This document shows positions 38,538 through 47,586 of a stretch of DNA of 64,000 bases, piece by piece. Source of the DNA: [Bacteroides] pectinophilus (GTDB lineage Bacteria; Bacillota; Clostridia; Lachnospirales; Lachnospiraceae); contig CP102260.1 in NCBI GenBank assembly GCA_025146925.1, forward strand, positions 821,001-885,000, given 5' to 3'. The translations under genes were made by a program, and so were the position numbers. The notes below the pieces were generated by a model. It had not been told where the DNA came from and made no database searches. It was given only the letters and a program-made list of their open reading frames with translations. Numbering within the stretch: the first letter of the stretch is position 1; each line of letters opens with the position of its first letter.

Positions 38538-39119
38538 ACAACTAATGCATTCTATAGCAAATAGGTCTCGTAACTTGTAAATTCAATAATACAGCTAATA
38601 TATTTGAAATATAGTTTTTCATGTAAGAGAAATGCAACTAATCCAGTAAATGGTTAAAATACTACAATTAATGTTACAATCTGATTTTTGTATTGAAAAA
38701 CGATAGCTATTTTTCATTATTGCAGTGGCGTCAATTCGTCTGTGAGTGGAAATCTATGTAACAAACACATTGAGCAACTTGTACTTGAGGATGGTTGTAA
38801 TAGGAATACCATTTTCCTTTTGGACATTGTGCGTTCTACGCAAGTCTTCATTCCAGAAAGCTAAAAGTGATGATGTTATAAGAAATAGTTTTTTCCATCC
38901 GATGCTCGTATTATTATTCAGTTGGCATGGAAAATGCATAGCTTTTTTCAGGGCATTTAATTTGCAGCAGTAGAGAGTTTGAGTTTTTGTTGCCTATATC
39001 ATTGAGTTTCTAAGGATATATGCTGTTAGGTGTGGAAAGATTTGGTTTAATAAAAAACAAAAGCGCTGGATGAGGGGTTGTAACACAGTAAAAAATATTA
39101 ATGAAAATGGAGAAAAAGA
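38538..39119. other. Intergenic region in the cargo
   Basis: 580 bp without a supported gene. Short open stretches on either strand look random. No precursor-peptide gene with a ribosome site was found before the SPASM radical SAM gene. Confidence 0.55.
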
Positions 39120-40448
39120 ATGGGACAGGAGAAACTACTAATTAGACAAGAGAATTTTGGATATTTGTTATACAGTATTCCTATGAAATGCTATTATACA
39201 GTAAAAAATAATGGTGAATTTATAGTAAGTACTGTATTAAACAATCTGCGGAATGGAAAAGATGTTTTTGAACAAATTGATGCCCAGTATTTGTCAGAAC
39301 TAAAGAAAGTTGGATTTGATAATAATATTCGAGTGCTTGATCATCGCAATAAAGTTTCCAGACAATTATTTGCACCATTAGAGTATTATTTTGATTTCTC
39401 TAATAAGTGCAATCTTAGATGTCCACATTGCTATAACAGCAAACATTTGGGAAAGATAACAATGCCTGAAGAAAGTGTATCTGCGATTATTGATGAAATG
39501 TATGATCTTGGGGTAATGAGATTGCATTTGGCAGGCGGCGAACCAACGATAGAGAAAAAAGGAATTGCGAATTATCTTTCAACAGCTAAAAAGCATAACA
39601 TTGTAACATCTATGGCAACCAATGGTACATTATTAACTGATGAGATGTGTGAGATACTTCTTGGAAATGATATGTTTGCGATAAGTATAAGTCTTGATGG
39701 ATATGATGAGGAAACAAATAATAAAAGACGTGGAGAAGGTTTCTTTTCAGTAACTGTTGACGGTGTTAGGCGCCTTATCAAGAAAAGAGATGAGATGGGA
39801 AAGAAGACGGAAATATGTTTGAAGCCTATTTATGAGTATAATACTTCGTTAAATTTTTTTGATAGGATGACAGAGTTTGCTATCAGTCTTGGTGTTGATA
39901 AAATAAAGTTTTCTAATCCGGAGAGATCTGTAAATCATGAATTGGGATACTATGGAAAGCATATCGAACCATATTATGAGAAATTGAATTATATTTCAGA
40001 ATTGCAGGTAAAATATAAAGGAAAGATTGCGATACTTAATGTTACTAACCCGATAGAAGGTTGCTTTGCTATTGGATTAAAAGAAATGAGGGGATGTATT
40101 GGAGGACAGGAACTTCTTACAATAAATCCTGATGGTAGAATTACTCCATGTTTAATGAATGATACAGAACTCGGTGATTATTTTGACTACAGGAGCATTA
40201 ATAAATTTCTTCTGACTTCTAAGGCTTTAACAAATTATATTAGTTCTATTCAATATGAACCATGCTTTGACTGTGAAGCATATTCTATGTGCAGAGGTGG
40301 TTGCCAAGTTAGAAAGAGGGTGGAATATGGCAAGATGCAGTTTAAAGATCCATATTGTCCGATGGAATATAATAAAGCAGAGTTAAAGAAACTATATGAG
40401 ATTGATTCAGATATTTTTGATTGTGTGTGTGTAAGCCATTCATTATAG
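39120..40448 (+). CDS. SPASM radical SAM maturase
   Basis: A 442-aa radical SAM enzyme. The first 85 residues (FGYLLYSIPMKCYYTV...) could be a PqqD-like recognition domain. The core motif is C97xxxC101xxC104 (CNLRCPHC), followed by GGEPT. The C-terminal SPASM region holds auxiliary cluster cysteines (RGCIGG, TPC, CFDCEAYSMCRGGC, YCP). Relatives modify RiPP peptides, sulfatases or small molecules. No peptide substrate is evident nearby. ATG 39120 follows GAGAAAAAGA. Confidence 0.85.
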   Translation: MGQEKLLIRQENFGYLLYSIPMKCYYTVKNNGEFIVSTVLNNLRNGKDVFEQIDAQYLSELKKVGFDNNIRVLDHRNKVSRQLFAPLEYYFDFSNKCNLRCPHCYNSKHLGKITMPEESVSAIIDEMYDLGVMRLHLAGGEPTIEKKGIANYLSTAKKHNIVTSMATNGTLLTDEMCEILLGNDMFAISISLDGYDEETNNKRRGEGFFSVTVDGVRRLIKKRDEMGKKTEICLKPIYEYNTSLNFFDRMTEFAISLGVDKIKFSNPERSVNHELGYYGKHIEPYYEKLNYISELQVKYKGKIAILNVTNPIEGCFAIGLKEMRGCIGGQELLTINPDGRITPCLMNDTELGDYFDYRSINKFLLTSKALTNYISSIQYEPCFDCEAYSMCRGGCQVRKRVEYGKMQFKDPYCPMEYNKAELKKLYEIDSDIFDCVCVSHSL

Positions 40449-41831
40449 AAATTATATATTAAAGTTGATAAATAAATGAAAGGCAACGTGATGACCAATT
40501 TGATTTTAGTAAGGCATGGAGAATCTGAAGGAAATAAGATGAGAATTATTCAAGGGAAAATGAATTTTTTTTCGTTAACACAAGAAGGAAGACGACAAGT
40601 AAAAGAGAGTACTCTTTCTAATATTAAATTGCTAAAAGAAATTAATGGCGTATATTCAAGTAGTATGATGAGAGCAATCGAGACAGCAAAGATTGTCATC
40701 AAGACAGCTGGCATAGAGCAAGAGGTTAAAAGCATGGAAATTCTTGATGAGATGAACCCCGGAGTGCTTAGTGGAAAAACACATGATTATGCAAAGGAGA
40801 ATATGCCAAAAGAATATGCAATATGGACACAATATAAAGACCTTGATGGCATAGAAAGAGCTGAAACTGGCGATGAATTACAGGCTAGGGCGATAGCTTT
40901 TTTGGAATATATGTTACACAGTTGTGAACAAGGTAATTATGTTGTAGTTACTCATGCAGGTTTTTTGAGATGCCTTTATAATACAATTTTGAATAAAGAC
41001 AGAACTACACCTGTTGATATTAGTAATGCATGTTTTCATAAGGTTGATGCATTTAAGTATTTTTCACCATTGGTAATTAAAGAGGGAGAAAAATGTAGCG
41101 TGTCATATATTTCAACATGTAATGGTGAATATGTTATAAAGCATATTAATAGACTATTGACAGAAACAGAGCTTTTATTATGTAAGGTGCAAAATAGGGT
41201 TTCTAAGAAAAATAGTCATATAACAGAGGTGCTTTTTGCACAAAATATGTGTTTGGCTGAAAATACATACGGACTTAAAATTTCCCGGTATATTGATGGA
41301 GAACATGATTTTCAAAAATATGATTATCATAAATCTATTGAAATATATAAGCAGGTTGAAAAAATCTATTGCGATTATAATGATGAAATCAGAAAAGAAA
41401 AAAGTATTCATCTATTTAAAGAGATAAGTTTGCTTAAAAAAACTAAATTGTATTTAGATAAGCTAAGAAATTGCGAAACAAAACAACTAGGAATCATTTT
41501 AACTGAGCATAAGGAAGATGAACATTATGATAGTTCACAATTTGGATTTATAATTTACGATTTACATAGGCGTAATATTATTTTTACAAAAGATAGTTTA
41601 TATTTTATTGATATAGAATCTGTTTTATATGCACCAAGAGAGTATCAGGTAGCATCATACATTGTATCATTTATGATGCTGAATGATTATGCACTAGTCA
41701 ACATATTTTGGACACAAAATTATAAAAATTATTCAGTTACAGCGTAAGGTTGTACAAGCCGTACGCCATCCTTGACATCGCTCCCGAAAACGCTGGTCGG
41801 CTTTCACCGACGGTATGAACTCATGAACAGA

Positions 41832-42683
41832 TTATACTGCATATTTCTCACGGTATTGTTTCGGTGTAAGATAACTGAGCGCATAAGCAGGGCGCTCCTC
41901 ATTGAAAAATTTTATATATTCATTCACTTCTTCGTAAACTGGTCGTTCACCTGTGACATGAAAATCCATAAATAATTCTGCTTTGATCCATCCGTTGATA
42001 GATTCCATCGCACTATTATCAGTAGGTGTTCCAGCTCTGGACATGGATCTTACCACATACATAGGAAGAAGATCATTGTATGCCTTTGAAGCATAGACGG
42101 ATCCTTGATCTGAATGAAGAATCATTTGGTATTCTGGATGCTGCTTCTTTATTTCAAGGAGATTTTCCAGACCACTTATATAAGTCATTCGATCACCACG
42201 TTTTGATGATAGAGAATGACTTAGGATTTCATTATTCCAAAGATCCATATATAAGGTAAGTTCATAATAGATACCTTTTACCCAAAATGCAGTCATATCA
42301 CTTACAATACATTGAAGTGGACCATCAATCTGAATCTCTGACATAAGAAGATTTGGAAAAATCTTAAACGGAGCACCAGGTTTCTTGTATTTATAATGTT
42401 TAGCTTTACTCTTTATACCAGCAGACTTGCAACATTTATGTGCATAAGGAGCAGACATCTCTATTCCTTTATCCAGACGAATTTTAGCATTTAACCATCT
42501 GTATCCATGAGATGGATATTTTAAATGGTATTCCTGGAATAACTGGATATTTTCAATCAATGCCCTTGTTCTTGGAGCTGGATTGCTGAGCATCTTCTTC
42601 CAATAATAGAAGCTGCTTCTATTGATGCCCATAGCATCACAAAGAAGATTGACCGGAAACTTTCCTGAGAGTTCCAAAATCAC
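41832..42683 (-). CDS. IS3-family transposase OrfB
   Basis: A 283-aa DDE transposase (rve). The N-terminal HTH_21 segment (CDAMGINRSSFYYWKK) is followed by the catalytic triad: D in IVSDMTAFW, D in LHSDQGSVY and E in SAMESINGWIKAE. It begins with GTG overlapping the orfA stop and probably needs -1 frameshifting at the A7 run (42740-42746) to be made as OrfAB. The terminal YLTPKQYREKY is typical. Confidence 0.93.
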   Translation of the reverse strand: MILELSGKFPVNLLCDAMGINRSSFYYWKKMLSNPAPRTRALIENIQLFQEYHLKYPSHGYRWLNAKIRLDKGIEMSAPYAHKCCKSAGIKSKAKHYKYKKPGAPFKIFPNLLMSEIQIDGPLQCIVSDMTAFWVKGIYYELTLYMDLWNNEILSHSLSSKRGDRMTYISGLENLLEIKKQHPEYQMILHSDQGSVYASKAYNDLLPMYVVRSMSRAGTPTDNSAMESINGWIKAELFMDFHVTGERPVYEEVNEYIKFFNEERPAYALSYLTPKQYREKYAV

Positions 42684-43048
42684 TTGATATTCTTGCTGCT
42701 GTAATGAATTACCGAACCATCCCCCTTCACTTCGTAACCTTTTTTTAATCGTGCCTCTGTGATACGTGCCTGGATAAGCGCTTGAATTAATTCTTCCTTT
42801 GTCATAGCTTCATATGATTCAAAATCAGGTTGTTTTGCTTCGATTGTTTGTGGAGTTTTGGAAACATACGTTGTTCTTTTCCTTCCGACATTTTTAGGTG
42901 GAAGATGGTTGGTATCTCGATATAGCCACATATAATTGCGAGCCGTATTGTCATTGATACCATACTCCTCAGCTGCTTGAAATCTTGTTAGTTCGCCTTC
43001 ATAAATACGGCGCCCAATGTCCAACCGTTGTTCTAAAGTGTATTTCAT
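42680..43048 (-). CDS. IS3-family transposase OrfA (HTH protein)
   Basis: A 122-aa protein identical to that at 611-979. It starts at 43048 with the AGGAGGGTTACC ribosome site just before it; the longer reading to 43120 begins inside the IS end and is less likely. Confidence 0.9.
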   Translation of the reverse strand: MKYTLEQRLDIGRRIYEGELTRFQAAEEYGINDNTARNYMWLYRDTNHLPPKNVGRKRTTYVSKTPQTIEAKQPDFESYEAMTKEELIQALIQARITEARLKKGYEVKGDGSVIHYSSKNIK

Positions 43049-43681
43049 GGTAACCCTCCTGTTAAATACGAAATCAATTAAGACTAAATATGAGAATTCC
43101 TTGTTTGAATTATAACTCATTTATGTCTAGAAATTGACCCCTCTGTGTCCAAAATTAGTTTACCACTTCAATTATGGTGATTCGGAAAAGGCAACAGAAA
43201 AATTTATTAACTACATTTGTTTGAAATGTGGATACAGGAAGAGTAAAATTATATTTTTGTCTTTATGGAGAGTTTTCACTGGTCTAAGTTATTTCGAATT
43301 GTTAATTGAAAAAAGTGAAAATGATAAAGCTATTGTTTCTGATTATTGGAAAGTATATACCGAACTTATGCACATGTATGAAGATGAGAATGTCAATCCA
43401 AAACTGCTTTACAAGTTAAAAATGTTACTTTGAAAATGTAAAAAATAATGTAATATTATGTAATGGTGGAAAGTGAAAGTTTATGAAAAAAAGAATCTGA
43501 TGTGACAATGTTGAGATGTTTAATTAAGAAAACAGAAGAAAATACTCAAAAAAGGTTATTGGAGAGGGCGGTTTATTAGGCTGAAGTGTGTGGTGCTTTA
43601 TTAAATCGCATGTTTATTTGATATGTCTACATATATATATGTTTAATTGTCATCACTAAGATAATCCTAGAGGGGGTCAAT

Positions 43682-44251
43682 ATGTCTGATTTAGAGAAGG
43701 AAATAAAAATTCTGCTGGATGAAAAGCAGTATCTTGAAGTTATGAATTATTTTGATTTTGAAGAACCGGTTGAGCAGACAAATTATTATTATGCGAATGA
43801 TGCGATAGTGAGCAACAATATAACCATACGTATAAGAGAGAAACTAGGAAAACTCAAACTTCAGTTTAAGGTTCCGCAAAAGATAGAGGGCTCTTTGCAT
43901 GTGAAAGAAGAATTTGAGCAAAATGTTGATGAAGTGTCAGATTACATTTCGAAGGATGAAATATATGGTACTTGTGGCTTTCTTTGTAAGGATGATGCCA
44001 AGTTACTTGGAAATTTAAAAACAATAAGAAGGATATGCAATAAATACCAATATGTTGAAATTGCTCTCGATAAGAATTCCTATTTCGATGTTGTAGATTA
44101 TGAAATAGAGATAGAATATATTGGCGAATTTCCGCAACATATTTTATATGAATTGGAAAAAATTAATATATATTCAGGTAAAGAAGTAAGTGGAAAAAAT
44201 AAACGATTTCTAAACGAGTATAAGAAAGTAGTAGCCAATATTAAAAGATGA
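43682..44251 (+). CDS. CYTH-domain phosphohydrolase
   Basis: A 189-aa CYTH (triphosphate tunnel) protein. The signature ExExK is at residues 5-9 (EKEIK), followed by ITIRIREK, KLKLQFKVP and VKEEFE, then DYEIEIEYIGEFP toward the C-terminus. Family members hydrolyse or cyclise triphosphates (thiamine triphosphatase, adenylate cyclase) in a beta-barrel tunnel with metal. Here it probably acts on a phosphorylated intermediate; the substrate is unknown. ATG 43682 follows AGGGGGTCAAT. Confidence 0.82.
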   Translation: MSDLEKEIKILLDEKQYLEVMNYFDFEEPVEQTNYYYANDAIVSNNITIRIREKLGKLKLQFKVPQKIEGSLHVKEEFEQNVDEVSDYISKDEIYGTCGFLCKDDAKLLGNLKTIRRICNKYQYVEIALDKNSYFDVVDYEIEIEYIGEFPQHILYELEKINIYSGKEVSGKNKRFLNEYKKVVANIKR

Positions 44252-44289
44252 CAATATACGGACATTTGCAACATAAGGAGAGTTGGATA

Positions 44290-44600
44290 ATAATATTCTG
44301 GAAAAATAAGGCGTGTTGCCAGTAATCGCATTTCTTATCAAGAAATAGACTACACAGGCTACCTTCTTTTTTCTGGAAGGTTTTAGTAGCATTGAACTGT
44401 TCAAGTTTTCCCTAATAGCGAAATTTAATTCAGCCAGAGAAAAGAACTGTTCATTTCGAAGGACTGCAGAAAACTATGTAGATACATTTCTTACTGTTCC
44501 TTCAGCGCTAGACTTGTTTTTGGATTTGCGTACCCGTGCCGGAATAATTGATGTACCGTAATGTTCAGCTAATTCATAGTATGGGGTAATTGTGTTATTA
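44290..44600 (-). pseudogene. IS21-family IstA transposase remnant
   Basis: Read on the minus strand from 44600, the sequence gives NTITPYYELAEHYGTSIIPA followed by RVRKSKNKSSAEGTVRNVST, then a stop, and after a frame change LRNEQFFSLAELNFAIRENL. This is the conserved middle of IS21 IstA. The flanking parts of the gene are missing. It marks past insertion between the CYTH gene and the ligase operon. Confidence 0.8.
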
Positions 44601-44786
44601 CAGCTATAAGTGAAAATAAAGAATATGTATAAGTTAGAGTTGATTTATAGTTTCGTTTTTTAATATTTAGATTTGCATGTGTGAAAGTGATAAAAGAAAG
44701 GAACTTTGATATATTTTAAATGCGTTAAAATGTTTGGCGTGCAGTATTAGTAAGTAATAATTTTTTGTGTGTAGGAGAATGAAAAA

Positions 44787-46208
44787 ATGTATGACTATTT
44801 AAGAAAAGCTGTGCAGCAGTTTCCAGAGAAAATTGCTATTAAATATAAAGACGTCGAATTGTCTTATAGTGAGTTAGATGATGTGATTAAGAAAATCGCT
44901 GATGAATGTTTTTCTGACATTGAAAGATGTAATATAGGAATAGTTGTAAATAGTCCTATGTTATTTACCATGAGCTTGATGGCTGTTAGTTATATCGGAT
45001 GTGTAGCAGTACCTATATATGCTTATACCGGCAAGGAAAAAATAAAAGAATTAGTAAAACAGTTTTCATTGGAATATGTGATATTTGAAAAAGGTTATGA
45101 TGTATTGAGCTGCGAAGAGAGTACTACGGTTTTATCAGATTTGATCATTCACAAAGAAGTAAGCGTTGGTAAAAATCATAGCGATAAGAATTGTGAAATT
45201 ATCTTATTAACATCAGGTACGACAGGTGCACCAAAGGGGATAATGTTATCTCGGGATAATATAAAAAGTAATGTAGAAGCTATAGGTGACTATTTGAGAC
45301 TAACGTTAAATGATAAAATATTTATGGTTAAAAATATGAATCATAGTTCAAGCATTATTGGAGAGTTGTTGATAGGCTTAGATAATATGTGTACTATAAT
45401 TTTTAATTCAAAAATTTTGACGGCTTCTAGCATGGTTAATTCTATACTTGATAATAATATTACTGTGTTTTTTGCAGTGCCTACTATTCTAAGAGAAATT
45501 ATATTAAAGCACAAACAACTTAATTTAGAAAAAATAGGTCATTTAAGAATAATTAATTTTTATGGTGCACCAATGTCTTCACAAGATATTGTTAAATTGG
45601 TAGAATTACTTCCTAATTGTAATTTGATATATTCTTATGGATTAACGGAAGCTTCGCCAAGAGTTACATATATTATGGGTTCGGACTTATTAAAAAAGGC
45701 TGGTTCTAGTGGAAGACCTATCAAGAATGTTAAAATAGAAATTAGTAATAAAGGGATTGATAATAATGGAGAGATTGTTGTTAGCGGTCCTAATGTTATG
45801 CTGGGGTATTATAACGATGCAGAAAAAACTCGCAAAACTATTGTTGATGGGAAATTATATACGGGTGATTACGGATATATTGATGAGGATGGATATTTAT
45901 ATGTACAAGGCCGTAAAGATAATATGATAATTAGTGCAGGTAAAAATATTTATCCTGAAGAAATTGAACAGGTATTACAAACAGCAGAAGGTGTAAAAGA
46001 GGTGCTTGTTCGAAATGTTTCTGATGATAAAGGTGTAGAAAAGTTTATAGCATATATTGTTACTGATGATATTGAGCCTAATATGAGTTCCTTATTTGAA
46101 GTGTGTAAAAATAGATTAGAGAATTATAAGATACCTAGTAAGTTCGTGTATGTAAAAGAATTAGAGAAAACACCTAGTGGAAAAATAGTTAGAAAACAAC
46201 AGTTATAA
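44787..46208 (+). CDS. Acyl-AMP ligase (ANL superfamily)
   Basis: A 473-aa adenylate-forming enzyme that activates a carboxylic acid with ATP and usually passes it to a carrier protein or CoA. The phosphate-binding motif LLTSGTTGAPKG is near residue 141, YGLTEASPR near 287, YTGDYGYIDEDGYLY near 357, KDNMIISAGKNIYPEE near 380, and the C-terminal lysine motif KTPSGKIVRKQ ends the chain. It is the first gene of a tightly packed operon with two carrier proteins, so loading of those is likely. ATG 44787 follows GTAGGAGAATG. Confidence 0.9.
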   Translation: MYDYLRKAVQQFPEKIAIKYKDVELSYSELDDVIKKIADECFSDIERCNIGIVVNSPMLFTMSLMAVSYIGCVAVPIYAYTGKEKIKELVKQFSLEYVIFEKGYDVLSCEESTTVLSDLIIHKEVSVGKNHSDKNCEIILLTSGTTGAPKGIMLSRDNIKSNVEAIGDYLRLTLNDKIFMVKNMNHSSSIIGELLIGLDNMCTIIFNSKILTASSMVNSILDNNITVFFAVPTILREIILKHKQLNLEKIGHLRIINFYGAPMSSQDIVKLVELLPNCNLIYSYGLTEASPRVTYIMGSDLLKKAGSSGRPIKNVKIEISNKGIDNNGEIVVSGPNVMLGYYNDAEKTRKTIVDGKLYTGDYGYIDEDGYLYVQGRKDNMIISAGKNIYPEEIEQVLQTAEGVKEVLVRNVSDDKGVEKFIAYIVTDDIEPNMSSLFEVCKNRLENYKIPSKFVYVKELEKTPSGKIVRKQQL

Positions 46209-46230
46209 GTCCGTGATAAGGAGGAAAATT

Positions 46231-47322
46231 ATGGATGAATTAGTAAATACGGTTCAAAGTATGAGTAAAAGTACTAATGATATTGATATAAAGCTACCTA
46301 TAGTGTTTCCGCCCCCTATATGCTATGCTTTATTTGCAGCTGATAAGTTGGCGATTATTATGAATAACCCAAGTGCTATGAATTGGATATATAATAACTT
46401 TATACAACTTGTATTTTATTCTGATAATTTGGAAAACATAGATCCACATACACATTATTTATCGATTTGGCCAATTGATTTGATGAAAATAGATCAGAGA
46501 GGTGGCAATTTATTCTTAAGGGAACACATAATTAATAATAATATAATGGAGTTGAATAAAGAGAATCTCGTTGATTGCATTAAAATGTGGATTGATCAAG
46601 GATTGTATATTATTGCGAATATAGACTCTACAAAAATATCTAAAACAAGATATTTTGGCAGAAAACCATTCTGCCATTCTGCTTTTATATTTGGATACAA
46701 TGAAATAGGAATATATCAGGTAGATTTTTTGAATTCAGGTCAGCTTGATATAATTAATGTTCCATATGAAGAGTTAATTGAAGCTTTCTTTTCTCCGGAA
46801 CTACCTAACATATTTAGGACAGAAAAAAATATGGAGGTTGATTATAATATAACTTTAATCCAACTTAGGGATAATATAAAATGTGATTTGAATGGTGAGG
46901 TAATCAAGTTTTGGATAGAAGAGTATTTACAAGCAAAAACTATTCAGACGCATAATAACTTCTTTGTTCGGTTTGAGAATACTGTATCGGGAATTAAAAT
47001 TTATGATTGTATGATTAAAATGGTAAAGAAGATGAAAGAAGACAATGAGCTTGATTATAGAATGTTTCATGCACTGTATGAGCATAAATCTATAATGGTT
47101 AAGCGTGTAGAGGAGTTAATGAATCAAGGATTAATATCTAGTGATGAGGTCCTTGTATCAGAGGCAGAAGAAATGGAAAAAATCTCTGATATTTGTAGAA
47201 TGATGGTGCTGAAATATAACATTCTTCCGAGAGATGACATGCTAGAAGAACTTGAAAGAAACTTACTGGAATTAAAAGATAAAGAGATTATCTTTTTAAC
47301 CAAGTTGAGAGATAAATTATAA
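46231..47322 (+). CDS. C39/BtrH-like acyltransferase candidate A
   Basis: A 363-aa protein with the layout of BtrH-N/peptidase-C39-like proteins: Cys31 in PPPICYALFAADK, His149 in FCHSAFIFGYNE and Asp165 in YQVDFLNSG form a plausible Cys-His-Asp triad. BtrH in butirosin synthesis moves an acyl group from a carrier protein to an amine. A carrier protein gene follows immediately (47339), which fits. The C-terminal half is helical with no assigned role. Similarity is by motif only, so activity is inferred. ATG 46231 follows AAGGAGG. Confidence 0.62.
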   Translation: MDELVNTVQSMSKSTNDIDIKLPIVFPPPICYALFAADKLAIIMNNPSAMNWIYNNFIQLVFYSDNLENIDPHTHYLSIWPIDLMKIDQRGGNLFLREHIINNNIMELNKENLVDCIKMWIDQGLYIIANIDSTKISKTRYFGRKPFCHSAFIFGYNEIGIYQVDFLNSGQLDIINVPYEELIEAFFSPELPNIFRTEKNMEVDYNITLIQLRDNIKCDLNGEVIKFWIEEYLQAKTIQTHNNFFVRFENTVSGIKIYDCMIKMVKKMKEDNELDYRMFHALYEHKSIMVKRVEELMNQGLISSDEVLVSEAEEMEKISDICRMMVLKYNILPRDDMLEELERNLLELKDKEIIFLTKLRDKL

Positions 47323-47338
47323 GGAGGGCGTGAGTAAG

Positions 47339-47584
47339 ATGGATACTATAATCGAAAAAATAAAAGCTATTATTAAAGAGAATTATAATATTGAGATTGA
47401 AGAAGATGAAGAACTACGTGAAAAAGGAATTGATTCATTGAGGACAGTCAAGCTAATTGTAATTATTGAGCAGCAGTTTAATATAAGTTTTCCTGTTGAA
47501 AGTATGAATGGCACAGATTTGAAGAATGTAAGAACTATATCTAAATGTATATATGATATTATAAAAAAGGAAGAGAGGATATAA
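47339..47584 (+). CDS. Acyl carrier protein A
   Basis: An 81-aa carrier protein with the phosphopantetheine attachment site GIDSL, Ser33. The helices on both sides (IIEKIKAIIKENYN and TVKLIVIIEQQFNISFP) are typical. ATG 47339 follows AAGGAGGG; an earlier GTG at 47330 lies too close to the ribosome site. It ends 2 bp before the nucleotidyltransferase gene. No phosphopantetheinyl transferase gene is visible in the window, so a host enzyme would be needed. Confidence 0.9.
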   Translation: MDTIIEKIKAIIKENYNIEIEEDEELREKGIDSLRTVKLIVIIEQQFNISFPVESMNGTDLKNVRTISKCIYDIIKKEERI

Positions 47585-47586
47585 TT

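Larger units (their letters stand above)
41690..43170 (-). mobile_element. IS3-family insertion sequence, copy 2 (complete, 1481 bp)
   Basis: The left end begins TGCACTAGTCAACAT and the right end, on the minus strand, TGAAGTGGTAAACTA; the first 27 bases of the two ends match at 21 places, including a shared ATTTTGGACACA block. The bases next to each end are ATTA (41686-41689 and 43171-43174), a 4-bp target duplication. The element carries orfA and orfB on the minus strand. The same IS lies in the same orientation at 1-1101. Confidence 0.93.
40491..43433 (+). pseudogene. Histidine phosphatase-APH-like kinase fusion, split by IS
   Basis: Removing the IS (41690-43170) and one copy of the duplicated ATTA joins 40491-41689 to 43175-43433 in one frame with no stop, giving 485 aa. 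Domain 1 (residues about 1-190) is a histidine phosphatase with RHGES and catalytic His 9 and a second His in VTHAGF. Domain 2 resembles an aminoglycoside/choline kinase: HRRN near 359 and the metal Asp in IDIE near 374. As it stands, the 5' part reads to a stop at 41747 and adds 18 IS-encoded residues, losing the C-terminal 86. ATG 40491 follows AAAGG. Confidence 0.88.

Noticed and set aside
38746-38973. Possible precursor peptide before the SPASM gene
   Set aside because: No ribosome site, no leader/core pattern, and both strands are equally open; it looks random.
1-43170. Composite transposon bounded by the two IS copies
   Set aside because: The right copy lies inside a cargo gene with its own 4-bp duplication, showing it arrived as a single IS; the 40-kb segment was not carried in by the pair.
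43134-43433. Stand-alone gene beginning inside the IS right end
   Set aside because: The first 13 codons are IS sequence; the rest is the 3' part of the interrupted phosphatase-kinase gene.
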